In this document: positions 31,508-43,735 of the stretch, piece by piece
Numbering within the stretch: the first letter of the stretch is position 1
How the letters are laid out: every line of letters begins with the position of its first letter
Assembly: GCA_014529385.2 (NCBI GenBank)
Contig: CM043949.1
Coordinates: 144,380,850-144,444,849 of the forward strand
Reading direction: 5' to 3'
From: Adiantum capillus-veneris
Lineage: Eukaryota; Streptophyta; Polypodiopsida; Polypodiales; Pteridaceae
DNA: 64,000 bases
The notes under the pieces: generated by a model
Seen by the model: the letters and a program-made list of their open reading frames with translations, nothing else
Database searches by the model: none
What the model was told of the DNA's origin: nothing
Program-made: the position numbers and the translations under genes

Positions 31508-32905
31508 TACACCTAACTGCTTGCGAAAATGCGCAAAGCTCTCTGAGGGAAGTCCTTTTGTAAGTAGATCAGCAGGATTTTCTGTGGTGTGAACTTTGAC
31601 AAGCTGAAGTTGCTTATCCTCGAGCATTTCCCTGATGAAATGATACTTCACATCCACATGCTTTGTCTTTGAGTGATAAACTGGATTGCGAGCCAATTGT
31701 ATAGCACTTTGACTATCACAATATAGCATAGGCATCTCTTCTTTGATTCCCAAATCTGTTACTAGTCGATTAAGCCAAATTGATTATTTGCATGCCTCTG
31801 ATGCTGCAACATATTCAGCCTCTGTAGTAGACTGAGTAACACAATCTTGTAATCTACAACGCCATGATACTACTCCACCAGCCAATGTAAAGACATACCC
31901 TGACGTAGACCTTCGGTTGTCTAAGTCACCTGCATAATCTGAGTCTGTAATTAGCTCCTGACTCCCATAGCATATACGCATACTCTTTGTAGCTTTCAGG
32001 TATCTCAATATTCCTTTCACTGCCTCCCAATGTTTCTTGCTTGGGTTTGACATGTATCGACTTACTACTCTCACTGCAAATGCAATGTCTGGGCGAGTAG
32101 CAATCATTGCATACATCAAACTACGCACTGCAGACGCATATGGAATCTTATCCATTTTAGCATGTTCTTCCTCAGACACAGGACAATCTTGTTTGCTAAG
32201 TTTCACATATGGTGGCAATGGAACACTCAATGCCTTTCCCTTCTCCATATTGAAACGTTGCAAAACCTTGTCAATATACTCTGTTTGAGTTAACCAAATC
32301 AACTTCTTTGATCTGTCTCTCTCAATGCGCATACCAAGTATATGACTTGCCTCACCCATGTCTTTCATGTCAAACGATTTTGCAATCTTTGACTTCAAAG
32401 CTGAAATTTCTTCCAAGTGCTTGCCAGCAATCAACATGTCATCCACATACAAAATAAGGATCAGCCAACTGCCATCCTTAGCCTTCTTTGTATATAGACA
32501 GTGATCGAACTCACTACGTTTGTAGCCTTGAGAAAGCATAAACTTGTGGAACTTATGGTACCATGCCCTCAGTGATTGTTTTAAGCCATAAAGACACTTT
32601 AACAACTGGCATACCAAATCTTCCTTTCCTTTCTCAACAAACCCTTCTGGCCGTTGCATGTAAATTTCCACATCTAAATCACCATGCAAGAACGCTGTCT
32701 TGACATCCATTTGGTGCAACACCAAATCTAATATGGCAACCAATGCAAGAAAGCATCTCAATGTAGTCATCTTGACCACCGGAGAGAAGACTTCATCAAA
32801 GTCAATGCCTTGTTCTTGCTTAAAGCCCTTGGCAACAAGCCTTGCTTTGTACTTTGGCTGACTATCATGAGCGGTGATCTTATACCTGTAAACCCATTTA
32901 CAAGG
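31508..32905 (-). pseudogene. C2 reverse transcriptase and RNase H
   Basis: A 331-codon open frame (31784-32779) carries LVLHQMDVKTAFLHGDLDVE, CLYGLKQSLRAWYHKF, ILYVDDMLIAGKHL, KDMGEASHILGM, ASAVRSLMYAMIATRPDIAF and DYAGDLDNRRSTSGYVF. RNase H continues after a TAA at about 31783 with MLYCDSQSAIQLARNP, KTKHVDVKYHFIREML and NPADLLTKGLP. Apart from that stop it is well preserved. Its 5' part is separated from integrase by element D, which broke the ORF after KLPQGKKAL. Confidence 0.92.
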
Positions 32906-32910
32906 TAGAG

Positions 32911-34347
32911 TATAACCGGCCTATACAACGTATAGGGCGGTACTATTTCAATTACCTGTTAACTTTACACAGAGCACTGAGAAGGGAAGAGAACACAGTT
33001 GCGTCCAGTGACTAGAATGTCACTGCGCACACGAGACCGACATCCTGCAGGCCCCAAAGACTGGCGCCCCTTTCGGTATTTCTTTAATTTAGAGAGAGAG
33101 AATTACAAAAAGAGCCCCTGGAAGACAACACCTGCATCCAGCTAGTACGCTCCAGATTCGGCAAAATTTCGGCAACATAACGGTACCGAAATCAATCCGA
33201 ATCAGTTTCTAAGGTAGGCCCTCTGTTCCACGGACATATTCCCTCAGTCGGGAGCACAAAACAGTAAATTGCAGGTCACTGTAATTTCTGGTTCAGCACT
33301 GTTTTTGACCTGATTTGGGCACACGACTGTCCGTGCACTGTTCCCTGCACCTTGGGCTAAGTGCCCCTTGATTCTGGAAACATTTTGGGCTCAAAACAGC
33401 CCCAAAATAGAGTAAAAAACAGCAAGCGTACAATGCTGAATTTACTGCGCAATCGAGAGGTTATCACCCTCTCGTGTACCTGCTTTGGTGCAGTAGCTAG
33501 CTGCACCGGTTCCTGTGCAAAGAGGCTCTTGCCTCGGCACGAAAGCATATTTCCCCACAGCTGTACATAGGTCAAATGAGAAGCCCACTAGTGGGGCATA
33601 ACATACTGTACGTAGGGGAGAAAGAGAGCAGTATGTAGCGTGCGGGGCATCACTCCCGTCACCATACTGTGCATAGAGGGCAAGGTAAGCATTCCATAGC
33701 TTCTGTACCTGCTACAATCCACCTCAGGCTGAAAATGGCGCCCCCTTTGTTGATATGCAGCTCGTTTTTGCCTCCCAGAGTGGCAGAATCGCTCACAGGC
33801 TGACACGTGCCCAGTTTCCGAGTTTGGGCTTTCCCTGCTAAAAATATCTCAACTGGTGCGTCAGTTGACTTGGTAGCAGAGCAATAAAATGTTCCCCTTG
33901 TCATTCCAGAGCTAATGACGCGAACACATTTTCCGGTCAAAAATAGCAGTTCCCTAATTTTTAGGAGATGCTTCCATGGCGTCCCTATCGGTCTCCTGAC
34001 CATCATTGAAGACTACCATTTGACCAACATCTACAATGTGGGTTAATTTACTGGCCCCTTTCAACTTATAAAGTTGCAGTGACTTGACGAGTGGCCCAAA
34101 TTCCAGTTTGGCGCACACGAGCTTCGATACTCATCAGAATTCAGTGCTAACTGGCCCGGGCAGTCCCTGTCTGACCGACCTAGATCCCCGATGTGAGAAA
34201 CCCATTTGGCTGCAGCCGTTTCACACTGGCCATGCAATGTCCACTTGCACCTTTTCAAGGGTTCCGGGACAAACAAGTAAAAATAAAATAAATATATCTA
34301 ATACTTATTTACGGAAGGCAATAGGAAAAATACACCTCCTGGTGACA
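32911..34347 (-). repeat. 3' LTR of D
   Basis: From TATAACCGGCC to CTCCTGGTGACA. It contains the GGCGCC-loop module at 33052-33076 and a TATA-like CTTTATAAG (minus strand, near 34068). Confidence 0.92.
33052..33076 (-). promoter_or_regulatory. Candidate LTR hairpin with palindromic loop (D)
   Basis: Minus strand CCGAAAG, loop with GGCGCC, CTTTGGG: the same as in family-A LTRs, while surrounding LTR sequence differs. Confidence 0.35.
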
Positions 34348-34363
34348 CACCCCACCCTTGAAA

Positions 34364-34656
34364 TACTGCAAGCGACCTCGCTTGCATGCCAATAATACAT
34401 GCGGATATCTCCTGATATCACATATATTCTATGATGGGAATCCAAGATATACATGCTTCCGGAAATGTAGCGTTGGACGATTAAACAATCCCACCAACCT
34501 GGCTACGACACATATATCAAGCATAGAAGTCTTCTAGTGTACTCTTGAGCACAAACTTCTCTAGCTAAATTCTGTATGGAAAGAGTAGATACAATTGCTT
34601 GACTACTCTCTTGAGCATCATGAACCATGCTCTTGCCTTGCTCCAAAAAGGCTGCA
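34364..34656 (-). other. D 3' untranslated region
   Basis: About 290 bp between the integrase stop and the polypurine tract. No gene. Confidence 0.5.
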
Positions 34657-36237
34657 TCAAGTCACTGTGGGTTCCATCTGAAAGGCTTCAAGATACAATT
34701 GCAATAGCTGAGGTGAATCAACCAATTCAGAGTCTTCCATCCATTTGGCATCTAACGATGGATAGTTTTTGAACTTCACCAAATAGCGTCTTGCAACTTT
34801 TCCTCTAACCTTTCTTTCTTTATGTGCCAATATCTGTTCAAGAACACGGATTTCATCGAATTCTTCCACTTCGGGTTGTTCCTCATCAAGCATATTCCCT
34901 GGCACATCACCAACAAAGGGCCTTAGAAGGCTGACATGAAAAGCATTATGTATTTTCCAGCCTTCTGGTAGCTTTAACCTGTAAGCTACATCGCTGATCT
35001 TTTCTGAAATCTGAAAAGGACCATAATATCGCATACTGAGCTTAGGAAACAAGCGTTCCTTGCCTTTCCTTTTCCTTAACCTGGCCTTTTCAAAGCGCAA
35101 AAGTACCCAATCACCAAGTGAAAATACAAGTTCACGACGGTGACGATCAGCAGCTTTCTTTTGCTTAGCCTGAGTCTTCTCAAGAGCAATCTTTATCTTC
35201 CTGTATGTTTCATCCATATCTTGCACATACTTGTCTGCCTCAAATATCTTGTCCTTAGTCTGCAAAATGGGTGGGACTTTCTTTCCTCCTTCCACTATCT
35301 CAAATGGTGCCTTACCTGATGACGTATGCACAGTGTTATTGTAAGCATATTCAACCAATGGGATATGGTGTTCCCAAGTTGCCTTGTGCTCTGAGACATA
35401 ACATTTGAGCAGGTCCAAGACAGTAGAATTTGCCTCTTCTAACTGTCCATCAGTTTGCGGATGAAACGAAGAAGAGAACTTGAGCGTAGTGCCCATGTTC
35501 TCAAACAATGGCTTCCAGAAAAGACTCGTCATACGTGGATCCCTATCACTGATAATTGACTGAGGCATCCCATGATATTTAAAGATATTGCTCATGAATA
35601 TCTTGACCATGTGTTCTGGCTTTATCTTCTTCCTAACAGGAATGAAATGGGCTTGCTTACTAAACCTACAAATGATAGTCCAAATCCCATCATTTCCTGT
35701 TTGCGTCCTTGGAAGATCAAAGATAAAGTCCATTGCTATACTTTCCCATGGCCTATCAGGGATCGGCAATGGCTGCAACAATCCCGTTTGCTTTTGTCTG
35801 TCAAATTTGACTTTTTGGCATACTAAGCATGATCTTACAAATGTGTCAACATCTTGACGCAAAGCTGGCCAATAGAAGAATGCCTCAACCCCTTTCACTG
35901 TCGCATCAATTCCACGATGCCCAGCATAAGGTGGAGCATGACTTTCCATCAAAATCTTTGGCCGTAACTGTTTAGTAACGCATAACTTTCCATGCATCAT
36001 GAGAAAGTCATTCTTAAGCATATAGTGCTCATGATGTTGCCCATCAACAAGCTGGTCATAGATCCTTGCAAAATCTGAATCTTCAGCATATTGTGTCTTC
36101 ATTTCGTCTAGTTCACAATGGTACGGAATTGACACTGCTGAAATTTGGGGCTTTCGAGACAACGCATCAACCACCACGTTCTTTTTCCCTTGCACATGCA
36201 CAATCTGAAAATGGAACATTGACAAGATGTTTGCCAT
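34657..36237 (-). pseudogene. D integrase with chromodomain
   Basis: A 526-codon open frame. It begins in the RNase H end (VVDALSRKPQ), then the zinc finger (HAPPYAGHRG, CLVCQKVKFDRQK), catalytic core MDFIFDLPRTQTGNDGIW, IISDRDPRMTSLFW, FHPQTDGQLEEANSTV (Asp-Asp-Glu kept), GPY/F-type tail RYYGPFQISEKISDVAYRL and chromodomain RYLVKFKNYPSLDAKWMEDS. Integrase inserts the cDNA; the chromodomain biases sites toward marked chromatin. This part is intact but severed from RT by a stop and a frameshift at 36230-36300. Confidence 0.95.
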
Positions 36238-37600
36238 CGCATGTGCTTCTCAGACAACTTCGTCTGTGTAAGAAAATATCACAAGGTTTGATGATCCGTT
36301 TGGACAACAAAATCAGCCCCTAGCAAATAGTGTTTCCAACTAGTGAGAGCATGAATTACTGCCAGCAATTCTTTCTCATAGATTTGCAAGTTCCTTTCAG
36401 TCTTCAAAAGAATTCTGCTCTCATATGCGACTACTTGGCCATTCTGCATTAGAACTGCACCAAGACTATGGCCACACGCATCACATTGAACCACAAAAGG
36501 TTTAGAAAGATCTGGCAAAATAATTACCGGATCTGAAGTCAGCTTCTCTTTCAAGTGTTTGAACGCTAAAATTTCCTTGGCTGTCGACTTGAAAGTAACT
36601 CCTTTTCCTTGCAGTGCATGGAGTGGAGAAGCAATCTCAGCAAAATTTCGGATGAACCTCCTGTAGTAGGAACATAAGCCTAGAAAGCTTCGAATGTCAT
36701 CTACGAACTTCAAGTCTAGCCATGACCTAATTGCTTCCACTTTAGCGGGATCCATGCGTACCCCATCTTTTGAAACAATGTGCCCAAGGAAGTGAATCTC
36801 TTCCAAGAAGAATTCACTCTTCTTCGCATTAATGAGTAGCCTGTTCTTACGTAACTCATTGAAAAGTGCAGTCAAGTGATCCCTATGCTCCTCTTCAGAC
36901 TTCGAGTAGACAATCATGTCATCAAAGAAGGTACCCACGAAGTTTCTATGTGGTCTAAAAATTCTGTCCATCATTCTATTAAACATGGCAGGAGCATTTG
37001 TGAGACCAAATGGCATAACAAGAAACTCATAGAGACCAAATGTTGTCCTGAACGCAGTCTTATGGACATCTTTTGGTCTAATGCGTATCTGATGATACCC
37101 GCTCTTTAGGTCTATTCTTGTAAACAATGACGCTCCCTCAAGCCAATCAAGAATGTCATCTATCCTCGGTATGGGGAACCTGTTCTTGATGGTATTCTTA
37201 TTCAAGGCGCGATAGTCAATGCACATGCGCCATGAACCATCCTTCTTCTGCACTAAGAGTACAGGCGAACAAAAAGGGGATGAACTGAGCTGAATCAGCC
37301 CCTTCTCTAAAAGCTCGTTGACCTGACCCATAATCTCTTTCTGCTGGGCTGCACTAACCTTGTATGGTGGTCTATTCGGTGGACTAGAACCTAGCACAAG
37401 ATCTATAGTATGATCCTCAGGTCTCTCAGGAGGTAACTCCCCTGGCAAAGAGTCCGAAAAACAATCACTGAAACCACTCAAAAAAATTGACCTGTCTTTA
37501 TCTAAGGTAGACAAATTAGATACAACTTGAGGTACTTCTTTTGCAAAGATCAAGTACGCAGAAAGATGATTCTTTATTACAGATGAAATAGCAGAAGAAG
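36238..37600 (-). pseudogene. D reverse transcriptase and RNase H
   Basis: Open 36279-37553. RT blocks: LQLSSSPFCSPVLLVQKKDG, WRMCIDYRALNKNTIKN, SLFTRIDLKSGYHQIRI, FRTTFGLYEFLVMPFGLTNA and the catalytic TFFDDMIVYS (FFDD form). RNase H: VVQCDACGHSLGAVLMQNG and [20 protein letters not shown], ending VQTDHQTL and TGA at 36279. The frame downstream continues the match, so TGA is a lesion; a one-base loss follows near 36237. Upstream, the join to the protease is out of frame through a short GATG repeat near 37633. Confidence 0.93.
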
Positions 37601-37630
37601 AAACAAATGGAACAGACTCGCCTTTAAGCT

Positions 37631-38115
37631 TTACATCACATCAAGGACATGAGTCTTTCCTCTATGTACAAGGGTAATCTTTTTGTTGTAAGTATCCACC
37701 ATAGCATGCAACCTGTAACACCATGGGATACCCAATAACACATCACAGCCCTCAAGCGGCATAATATGAAATTCTTCCGCATCCACATAGCTCTGAATGT
37801 GCAGACGAAACTTTCCCAGAATGGGAGTAACAGGCTCTGAATGTCCTGGGCATGCCAAACCTGCTTCGCCTGTCATACCCATCTCCTCTGCACGAATGCC
37901 CAACTTTGATGCCAATTCTGGTGATATGAAATTTGCACGGGCTCCTGGATCAAAGAAAACCAGCACTGTCTGGTCTCTAACTTTGCCCCAAGCTCTACAC
38001 AGCTCCGTGGCATCTGTGTTTGGCTGATCTCCAACCAAATCTCGAACAAGTCCTGCACTCGGCTTTGGCTTCTTCCCTTTATGGTCTGACTTGTCATCCT
38101 TATCCTGTGACTTCT
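37631..38115 (-). pseudogene. D aspartic protease
   Basis: Retropepsin region VLVFFDPGARANFISPELAS, PVTPILGKFRLHI, FHIMPLEGCDVLLGIPW and ITLVHRGKTHVLDVM, then a stop. The active site reads Asp-Pro-Gly-Ala instead of the usual Asp-Thr/Ser-Gly-Ala. B5 has Asn-Pro-Gly-Ser at the same place. The frame is joined to the CCHC of Gag upstream. Confidence 0.88.
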
Positions 38116-39720
38116 TCCGTGGGCACTCATTTGCAAAGTGTCCTTCCTGTTCACAAATGTAGCATTTCTTGGCCTCCCTAAGAGCTTTCCTTTCTTGAAA
38201 AGTTTTGCCAGAAAATTGCCTTTTTTGTCCTTGTCCTCGTTCCGAAGAAGATTTAGATTGCTTCTTGGACGTATCAGCTTCTTCAGTGGAGGGCTTCTTT
38301 GCAGGAGACTCAGAAGGCTTTGTTGCAACATTGCCCTTGGTTGAAAACTGTTTGCCCTGGGACCCTTCTTGTGGCTATTAAATCCATCGGAATCTCCCTT
38401 CGACAGATTGTTGGCCACTCTTGCATTCTCTATCAATTGAAACATATTCATGACAATAGTCTTTGTGCAGTAGTCCCTGATTTTCTTGGGCAATCCGCAA
38501 CAGTACTTCTCAATTTGTTCTGACAAAGGCACAAACCTGTAAGAGGTGACTGGAAACAGTGCGGCCCAAAACCGTTTATTGTACTCTTCCAGATTCGCAC
38601 ACTGTTTAGCATTCAACTCGTGCCATTCCGTCATCACATCCACTTCAAAAGTGTTTGTCAACCATGCAGGCGCAAAAAGTTGTTTGAATTGGACCCACGT
38701 TGTTGGGGCTTGACCTTGGTTCAACAATGCGGTCCACCATTGAAGCGCATTCCCTTTCAAGAAAGTGGCAGCCTTGCGTATCTTTGAAGATTCCGTGAAG
38801 TTGCCTCCAGCATAAGCTACATCGAACTGCTGTATGAAGGTCAAAGCCATTAATTGGTCCTCAGTTCCTCTGAAAGTTTAAAACTTCACTCCCTACCCAC
38901 CTTCCTTGTAATCCTTAGGCTGACTCAAAGGAGCCACATTATCATAAACAGGTGCCTGTAACAGTGGTGCTCCATGAGTGTTCATTCCAGCACTCGCATC
39001 AACTGTTTTCCCTGTCATATCTGCATTTTGTACGTATGGCTGCGAAAAACCAGCCATACCAAATTGTGTTCCAGGCACTCGAAACTGGCCATAAGCACCC
39101 TGAAAACCTGGTTGGACACCCATGTTCGCGTACATAGGGTTACCCATGCCTGTTTGCATTGTCCCGAACACATTCCCTGGCATATAACCTGTGGAAGGTC
39201 CAACCATAGCTTGAAACACTGAACCACCTCCAAAATAACCAGGATAAGTATTAGGTAATGGAAGGGTCTGACGCATAGCCGGTTCATTGCTCCCTTGACC
39301 ATTCACAAACGGTTCCTGTCCAGCTAAAGCAAGTTGCTTTGGATCATTGGACACCGCTAGTTGCTCAACCACATGGGCTTTTCCTCGAGCATCATGAGTC
39401 CTCTGCGCATTGGAAATCTCCTTTTCCTGCAACGGCTCAGTCATGCCATGTGTAGGAGGCTGAAAACCCTGTGTCGGAGCCTGTAAGAATTCCTGCATCC
39501 TTGGGTTGTTAACCAACTGCTGAAACATGTCCATGCAACAACGCAGTTGAGTTCTAAACAACCAGTCCTCTTCTTGAAGAGTTGAGGGAATTTTCTCTGT
39601 GCCATGTGAGGAAGATCCCTCTTCAGGTACTTGGTCTCTCTTCTCTGCCATATCGACAAGCTCTGTGTTGCTTTCACCCACAACAATCCACGCTGCACTT
39701 TTTGAAGAAAAAGTCACTAT
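38116..39720 (-). pseudogene. D Gag
   Basis: The N-terminal segment (38893-39717) is Gln/Gly/Met/Pro-rich, with SVFQAMVGPSTGYMPGNVFG. The core (38370-38850) reads ALTFIQQFDVAYAGGNF, FLKGNALQWWTALLNQ and YCCGLPKKIRDYCTKT. A stop separates the two (near 38893, KEGG stop), then a frameshift near 38365. The knuckle CYICEQEGHFANEC lies in the shifted frame at about 38125-38166. Gag packages the RNA. Confidence 0.88.
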
Positions 39721-39736
39721 CCCGTCAATGGAACCA
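39721..39736 (-). other. Primer-binding site of D
   Basis: Element strand TGGTTCCATTGACGGG directly after the LTR end GGTTATA. It differs from the initiator-Met type used by A, B and C2. The tandem array at 24382-26518 carries a near match, TGGTTCCGTTGCCAGG. Confidence 0.75.
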
Positions 39737-41172
39737 TATAACCGGCCTATACAACGTAAAGGGCGGTACTATTTCAATTACCTGTTAACTTTACACAGAG
39801 CACTGAGAAGGGAAGAGAACACAGTTGCGTCCAGTGACTAGAATGTCACTGCGCACACGAGACCGACATCCTGTAGGCCCCAAAGATTGGCGCCCCTTTC
39901 GGTATTTCTTTAATTTAGAAAGAGAGAATTACAAAAAGAGCCCCTGGAAGACAACACCTGCGTCCAGCTAGTACGCTCCAGATTCGGCAAAATTTCGGCA
40001 ACATAACGGTACCGAAATCAATCCGAATCAGTTTCTAAGGTAGGCCCTCTGTTCCACGGACATATTCCCTCAGTCGGGAGCACAAAACAGTAAATTGCAG
40101 GTCGCTGTAATTTCTGGTTCAGCCCTGTTTTTGACCTGATTTGGGCACACGACTGTCCCTGCACTGTTCCCTGCACCTTGGGCTAAGTGCCCCTTGATTC
40201 TGGAAACATTTTGGGCTCAAAACAGCCCCAAAATAGAGTAAAAAACAGCAAGCGTACAATGCTGAATTTACTGCGCAATCGAGAGGTTATCACCCTCTCG
40301 TGTACCTGCTTTGGTGCAGTAGCTAGCTACACCGGTTCCTGTGCAAAGAGGCTCTTGCCTCGGCACGAAAGCATATTTCCCCACAGCTGTACATAGGTCA
40401 AATGAGAAGCCCACTAGTGGGGCATAACATACTGTACGTAGGGGAGAAAGAGAGCAGTATGTAGCGTGCGGGGCATCACTCCCGTCACCATACTGTGCAT
40501 AGAGGGCAAGGTAAGCATTCCATAGCTTCTGTACCTGCTACAATCCACCTCAGGCTGAAAATGGCGCCCCCTTTGTTGATATGCAGCTCGTTTTTGCCTC
40601 CCAGAGTGGCAGAATCGCTCACAAGCTGACACGTCGCCCAGTTTCCGAGTTTGGGCTTTCCCTGCTAAAAATATCTCAACTGGTGCGTCAGTTGACTTGG
40701 CAGCAGAGCAATAAAATGTTCCCCTTGTCATTCCAGAGCTAATGACGCGAATACATTTTCCGGTCAAAAATAGCAGTTCCCTAAATTTTAGGAGATGCTT
40801 CCATGGCGTCCCTATCGGTCTCCTGACCATCATTGAAGACTACCATTTGACCAACATCTACAATGTGGGTTAATTTACTGGCCCCTTTCAACTTATAAAG
40901 TTGCAGTGACTTGACGAGTGGCCCAAATTCCAGTTTGGCGCACACGAGCTTCCATACTCATCAGATCAGTGCTAACTGGCCCGGGAAATCCCTGTCTGAC
41001 TGACCTAGATCCCCGATGTGAGAAACCCATTTGGCTGCAGCCGTTTCACACTGGCCATGCAATGTCCACTTGCACCTTTTCAAGGGTTCCAGGACAAACA
41101 AGTAAAAATAAAATAAATATATCTAATACTTATTTACGGAAGGCAACAGGAAAAATACACCTCCTGGTGACA
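39737..41172 (-). repeat. 5' LTR of D
   Basis: Paired with 32911-34347; 1436 bp. Hairpin module at 39878-39902, with one base changed in the loop flank. Confidence 0.93.
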
Positions 41173-41177
41173 TAGAG

Positions 41178-42300
41178 CCTTTTTGCCCTGTGGTAATTTA
41201 ACTAGCTTCCATGTCTGGTTTTTATGCAGAGCTGTCATCTCTGATTGCATGGCCAATTGCCAATTCCCGGAGTCCTTCATTTGCACTGCTTCCTTGTAAC
41301 ATGAAGGCTCATTGCAATCAGGCAACATGACATAGTTCATAGATGGAACAAAACGATCAGGAGGTCTTGAGATCCGTCCCGATTTACGCAAAATAGGTGG
41401 CTGAGGCTCAGCCACAACCTGTGGTTCCACTCTATCCTGTCCTTGCTCCTCTTGAGCCCTGACATTTTGTCTTGCACGTGCAGATCCATCTTCTTGGAAG
41501 ACAACTCTTCTAATCTCCTCAACCCTCTCTGGTTCAGAATGATATTTGGCTTCATTAAAGTGAACATCATTGCTGCGGATAACCTTTCTGGATTCGGGAT
41601 CCCAAAGTCTGTAACCCATCTCACCAGAATTACCATAGCCTAGAAAGATGCACTTTCTACTCTTTGGCTCAAGTTTGTTCCTAAATTCCTTTGGAACATG
41701 AGTATATGCCTCACAGCCAAAGACTCTATGATGCTTGTATGAGGGAATTTTGCCTGACCATACCATCTCTGCCACTGAATCCTTCTGCAAAACCTTGTTA
41801 GGAGATCTATTTATAAGATGAACAACTGTTGATACAGCTTCATCCCAAAACCCATTTGGCAGTTGTGCATTAGACAACATACTTCTGACCTTCTCTTGTA
41901 TGGTCCTATTCATCCTCTCAGCAACACCATTTTGAGGAGGATTGTAAGGAGCAATAAGTTCACGTTTTATACATTTTGACTCACAAAAGTCCTGAAAGAC
42001 CTTTGAAACATACTCTCCACCATTGTCAATGCGTAAGCATTTAAGCTTCTTGCCACTCTGATTCTCCACAAGTGTCACAAACGTTTTGAAAACACTAAAC
42101 GCTTCATCCTTGTGTTTGAGAAAGTAAACCCATACTTTCCTCGAGTAATCATCTATAAATGTCATAAAGTAAGAAGCTCCCCCTAGAGATAGGTTAGGCA
42201 TAGGTCCACACAAATCACTATGAACAAGTGCCAACTGTGTATCTCTTCTACTGCTTCTATGCTTATGTGGCTGCTATGTTTGCTTACCATACAGACAATG
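41178..42300 (-). pseudogene. C2 integrase
   Basis: Open frame 41178-42234: ALVHSDLCGPMPNLSLGG (first Asp), LRIDNGGEYVSKVF (second Asp), PYNPPQNGVAERMNRTI (Glu), VFGCEAYTHVPKEFRNKLEP and CIFLGYGNSGEMGYRLWDPE, then a linker with GRISRPPDRFVPS and the start of RT (QSEMTALHKNQTWKLVKLPQ). A TAG at about 42273 separates it from the HHCC region. Otherwise well preserved. Confidence 0.92.
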
Positions 42301-42800
42301 TTCACAGAATTCAAAATCATTAAATGACAAGCCAGGCAAATAACCAGAACGAGACAAGATTTCCATTCCCTTCTTGGACATATGTTCTAACCGGCTATGC
42401 CACAAAGAAACGTTCGGCTGTTCGGTTACATTGATTACATTTTTAGAGACATTTGGTACATAAATCATGTAAAGTCCTCCAGACTTTACTCCATGTGCTA
42501 CTGTCATAGAACCCTTGGATATCTTCCACATGTTCTGTCCAAAAGTGGTGACGTAGCCAGCATCATCAAGTAAACCTGTGCTGATCAAGCTCTTTGTAAT
42601 TGTGGGAACATGTCTCACATTCTTCAGCGTGAAAGAAGAGCCATTCCGAAACTTCAATTGAACATCTCCAACACTTAAGATCTCACATGTCTGCCCATTG
42701 CCTAGCAGAACATGATCTTTAGTGGTCACATAAGAGGTAAACCACTCCTTGTTTGGAGACACATGAAGTGATGCCCCTAGTCTATAATCCAGTCACTCAG
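42274..42800 (-). pseudogene. C2 protease and pre-integrase
   Basis: NALSDWIID then a stop exactly where the copia protease active site (Asp-Thr/Ser-Gly-Ala) should be. A small deletion turned it into GACTAGGGGCATCA. Downstream: EWFTSYVTTKDHVLLGNGQT, VRHVPTITKSLISTGLLDD, SLWHSRLEHMSKKGMEIL and CEHCLYGKQT, the HHCC finger. Confidence 0.88.
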
Positions 42801-43735
42801 TGCATTTCCATTAGATGTTGTAAGAAGAGCTGAGTCCATTGTATTCTTCAAGAAGTAGATGTCTCCTGACACTAGACTATCATCCTCTGCAACAGTGTTT
42901 GTCACATTTATTTCTTGAATCTTCACTGAGGACTTGTTCTTCTCACCATGGTCTTCAGCTTTCTCTTTGCCTTTTTCTGCTTTCCATTCTCTGCAGTCTC
43001 TTTTCATGTGGCCCTTCTTGTCACAATAGCAGCATTCTATGTCACTCTTGTCTTTAGTACTACGGGACTTGCTACGAGACTGATTCCTCTTTCCACCTTT
43101 GTCCTTTTCTTTGGTCCTTCCCCTGACAACTAAGGCTGTTCCTTTGCCTTTGTCCATTGTCTTTCTGTTGGTTTCTTCAATAAACAGACTGCCTTCTACA
43201 CCTGCTATGGTCAAACCATCTGGAGGTGCATAATTACTCAAAGCTGTGTGAAAAGTGTCCCAACTTTCCGACAATGTGATCAACAGGAACATAGCTCTAA
43301 TAGATTCATCAAACTTGACACCTTGAGCTGACAACTGACTGTAGATGGTGTTGAATTCATTCAGATGATTGGACATAGGTGTCCCTTCTTTCATCTTAAG
43401 TCAACAAGCTTCTTAAGCCAGTATACCTGTGAAGCTGCACTCTGCTTCTCATAAAGATCACTCAGCCTTGTCCATGCTTCATAAGCCGACATCTCGTCTG
43501 CTACATTGAAGTAAACGCTTTCTGTCAAAGTCAACATAATGGTAGAAAGTGTCAATTCATCCATTTCGCTCCATTCATCTCCGTCCATATCTTCTGGTTT
43601 TATCCCCTTGAGCTTCATAGGTTTTATCTGCGTCTTTTGTACCAACACGTGCCAAATCTGCTTCTTCCACAATGGGAAATTGGTTCCATCCAGCTTCTTG
43701 ATATTGTAAAGAGCAGTGTCCTGTGATCCAGCCAT
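42777..43735 (-). pseudogene. C2 Gag
   Basis: ATG at 43733-43735: MAGSQDTALYNIKKLDGTNF, WTRLSDLYEKQSAASQVYWL, then a one-base frameshift at about 43392 (LVDLR stop). It resumes with PMSNHLNEFNTIYSQLSAQG, SESWDTFHTALSNYAPP and the knuckle CCYCDKKGHMKRDC. Standard copia Gag. Confidence 0.9.

Larger units (their letters stand above)
32911..41172 (-). mobile_element. Ty3/gypsy chromovirus D, near full length
   Basis: LTRs 32911-34347 and 39737-41172 (1.44 kb) differ at roughly 20 sites by eye. The duplication TAGAG flanks it (32906-32910, 41173-41177). The primer site TGGTTCCATTGACGGG is at 39721-39736 and the polypurine tract at 34348-34363, giving minus orientation. The internal 5.4 kb has Gag, protease, RT/RNase H, integrase and chromodomain. 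Four lesions are visible (see parts). It is the youngest-looking insertion here. Confidence 0.95.
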
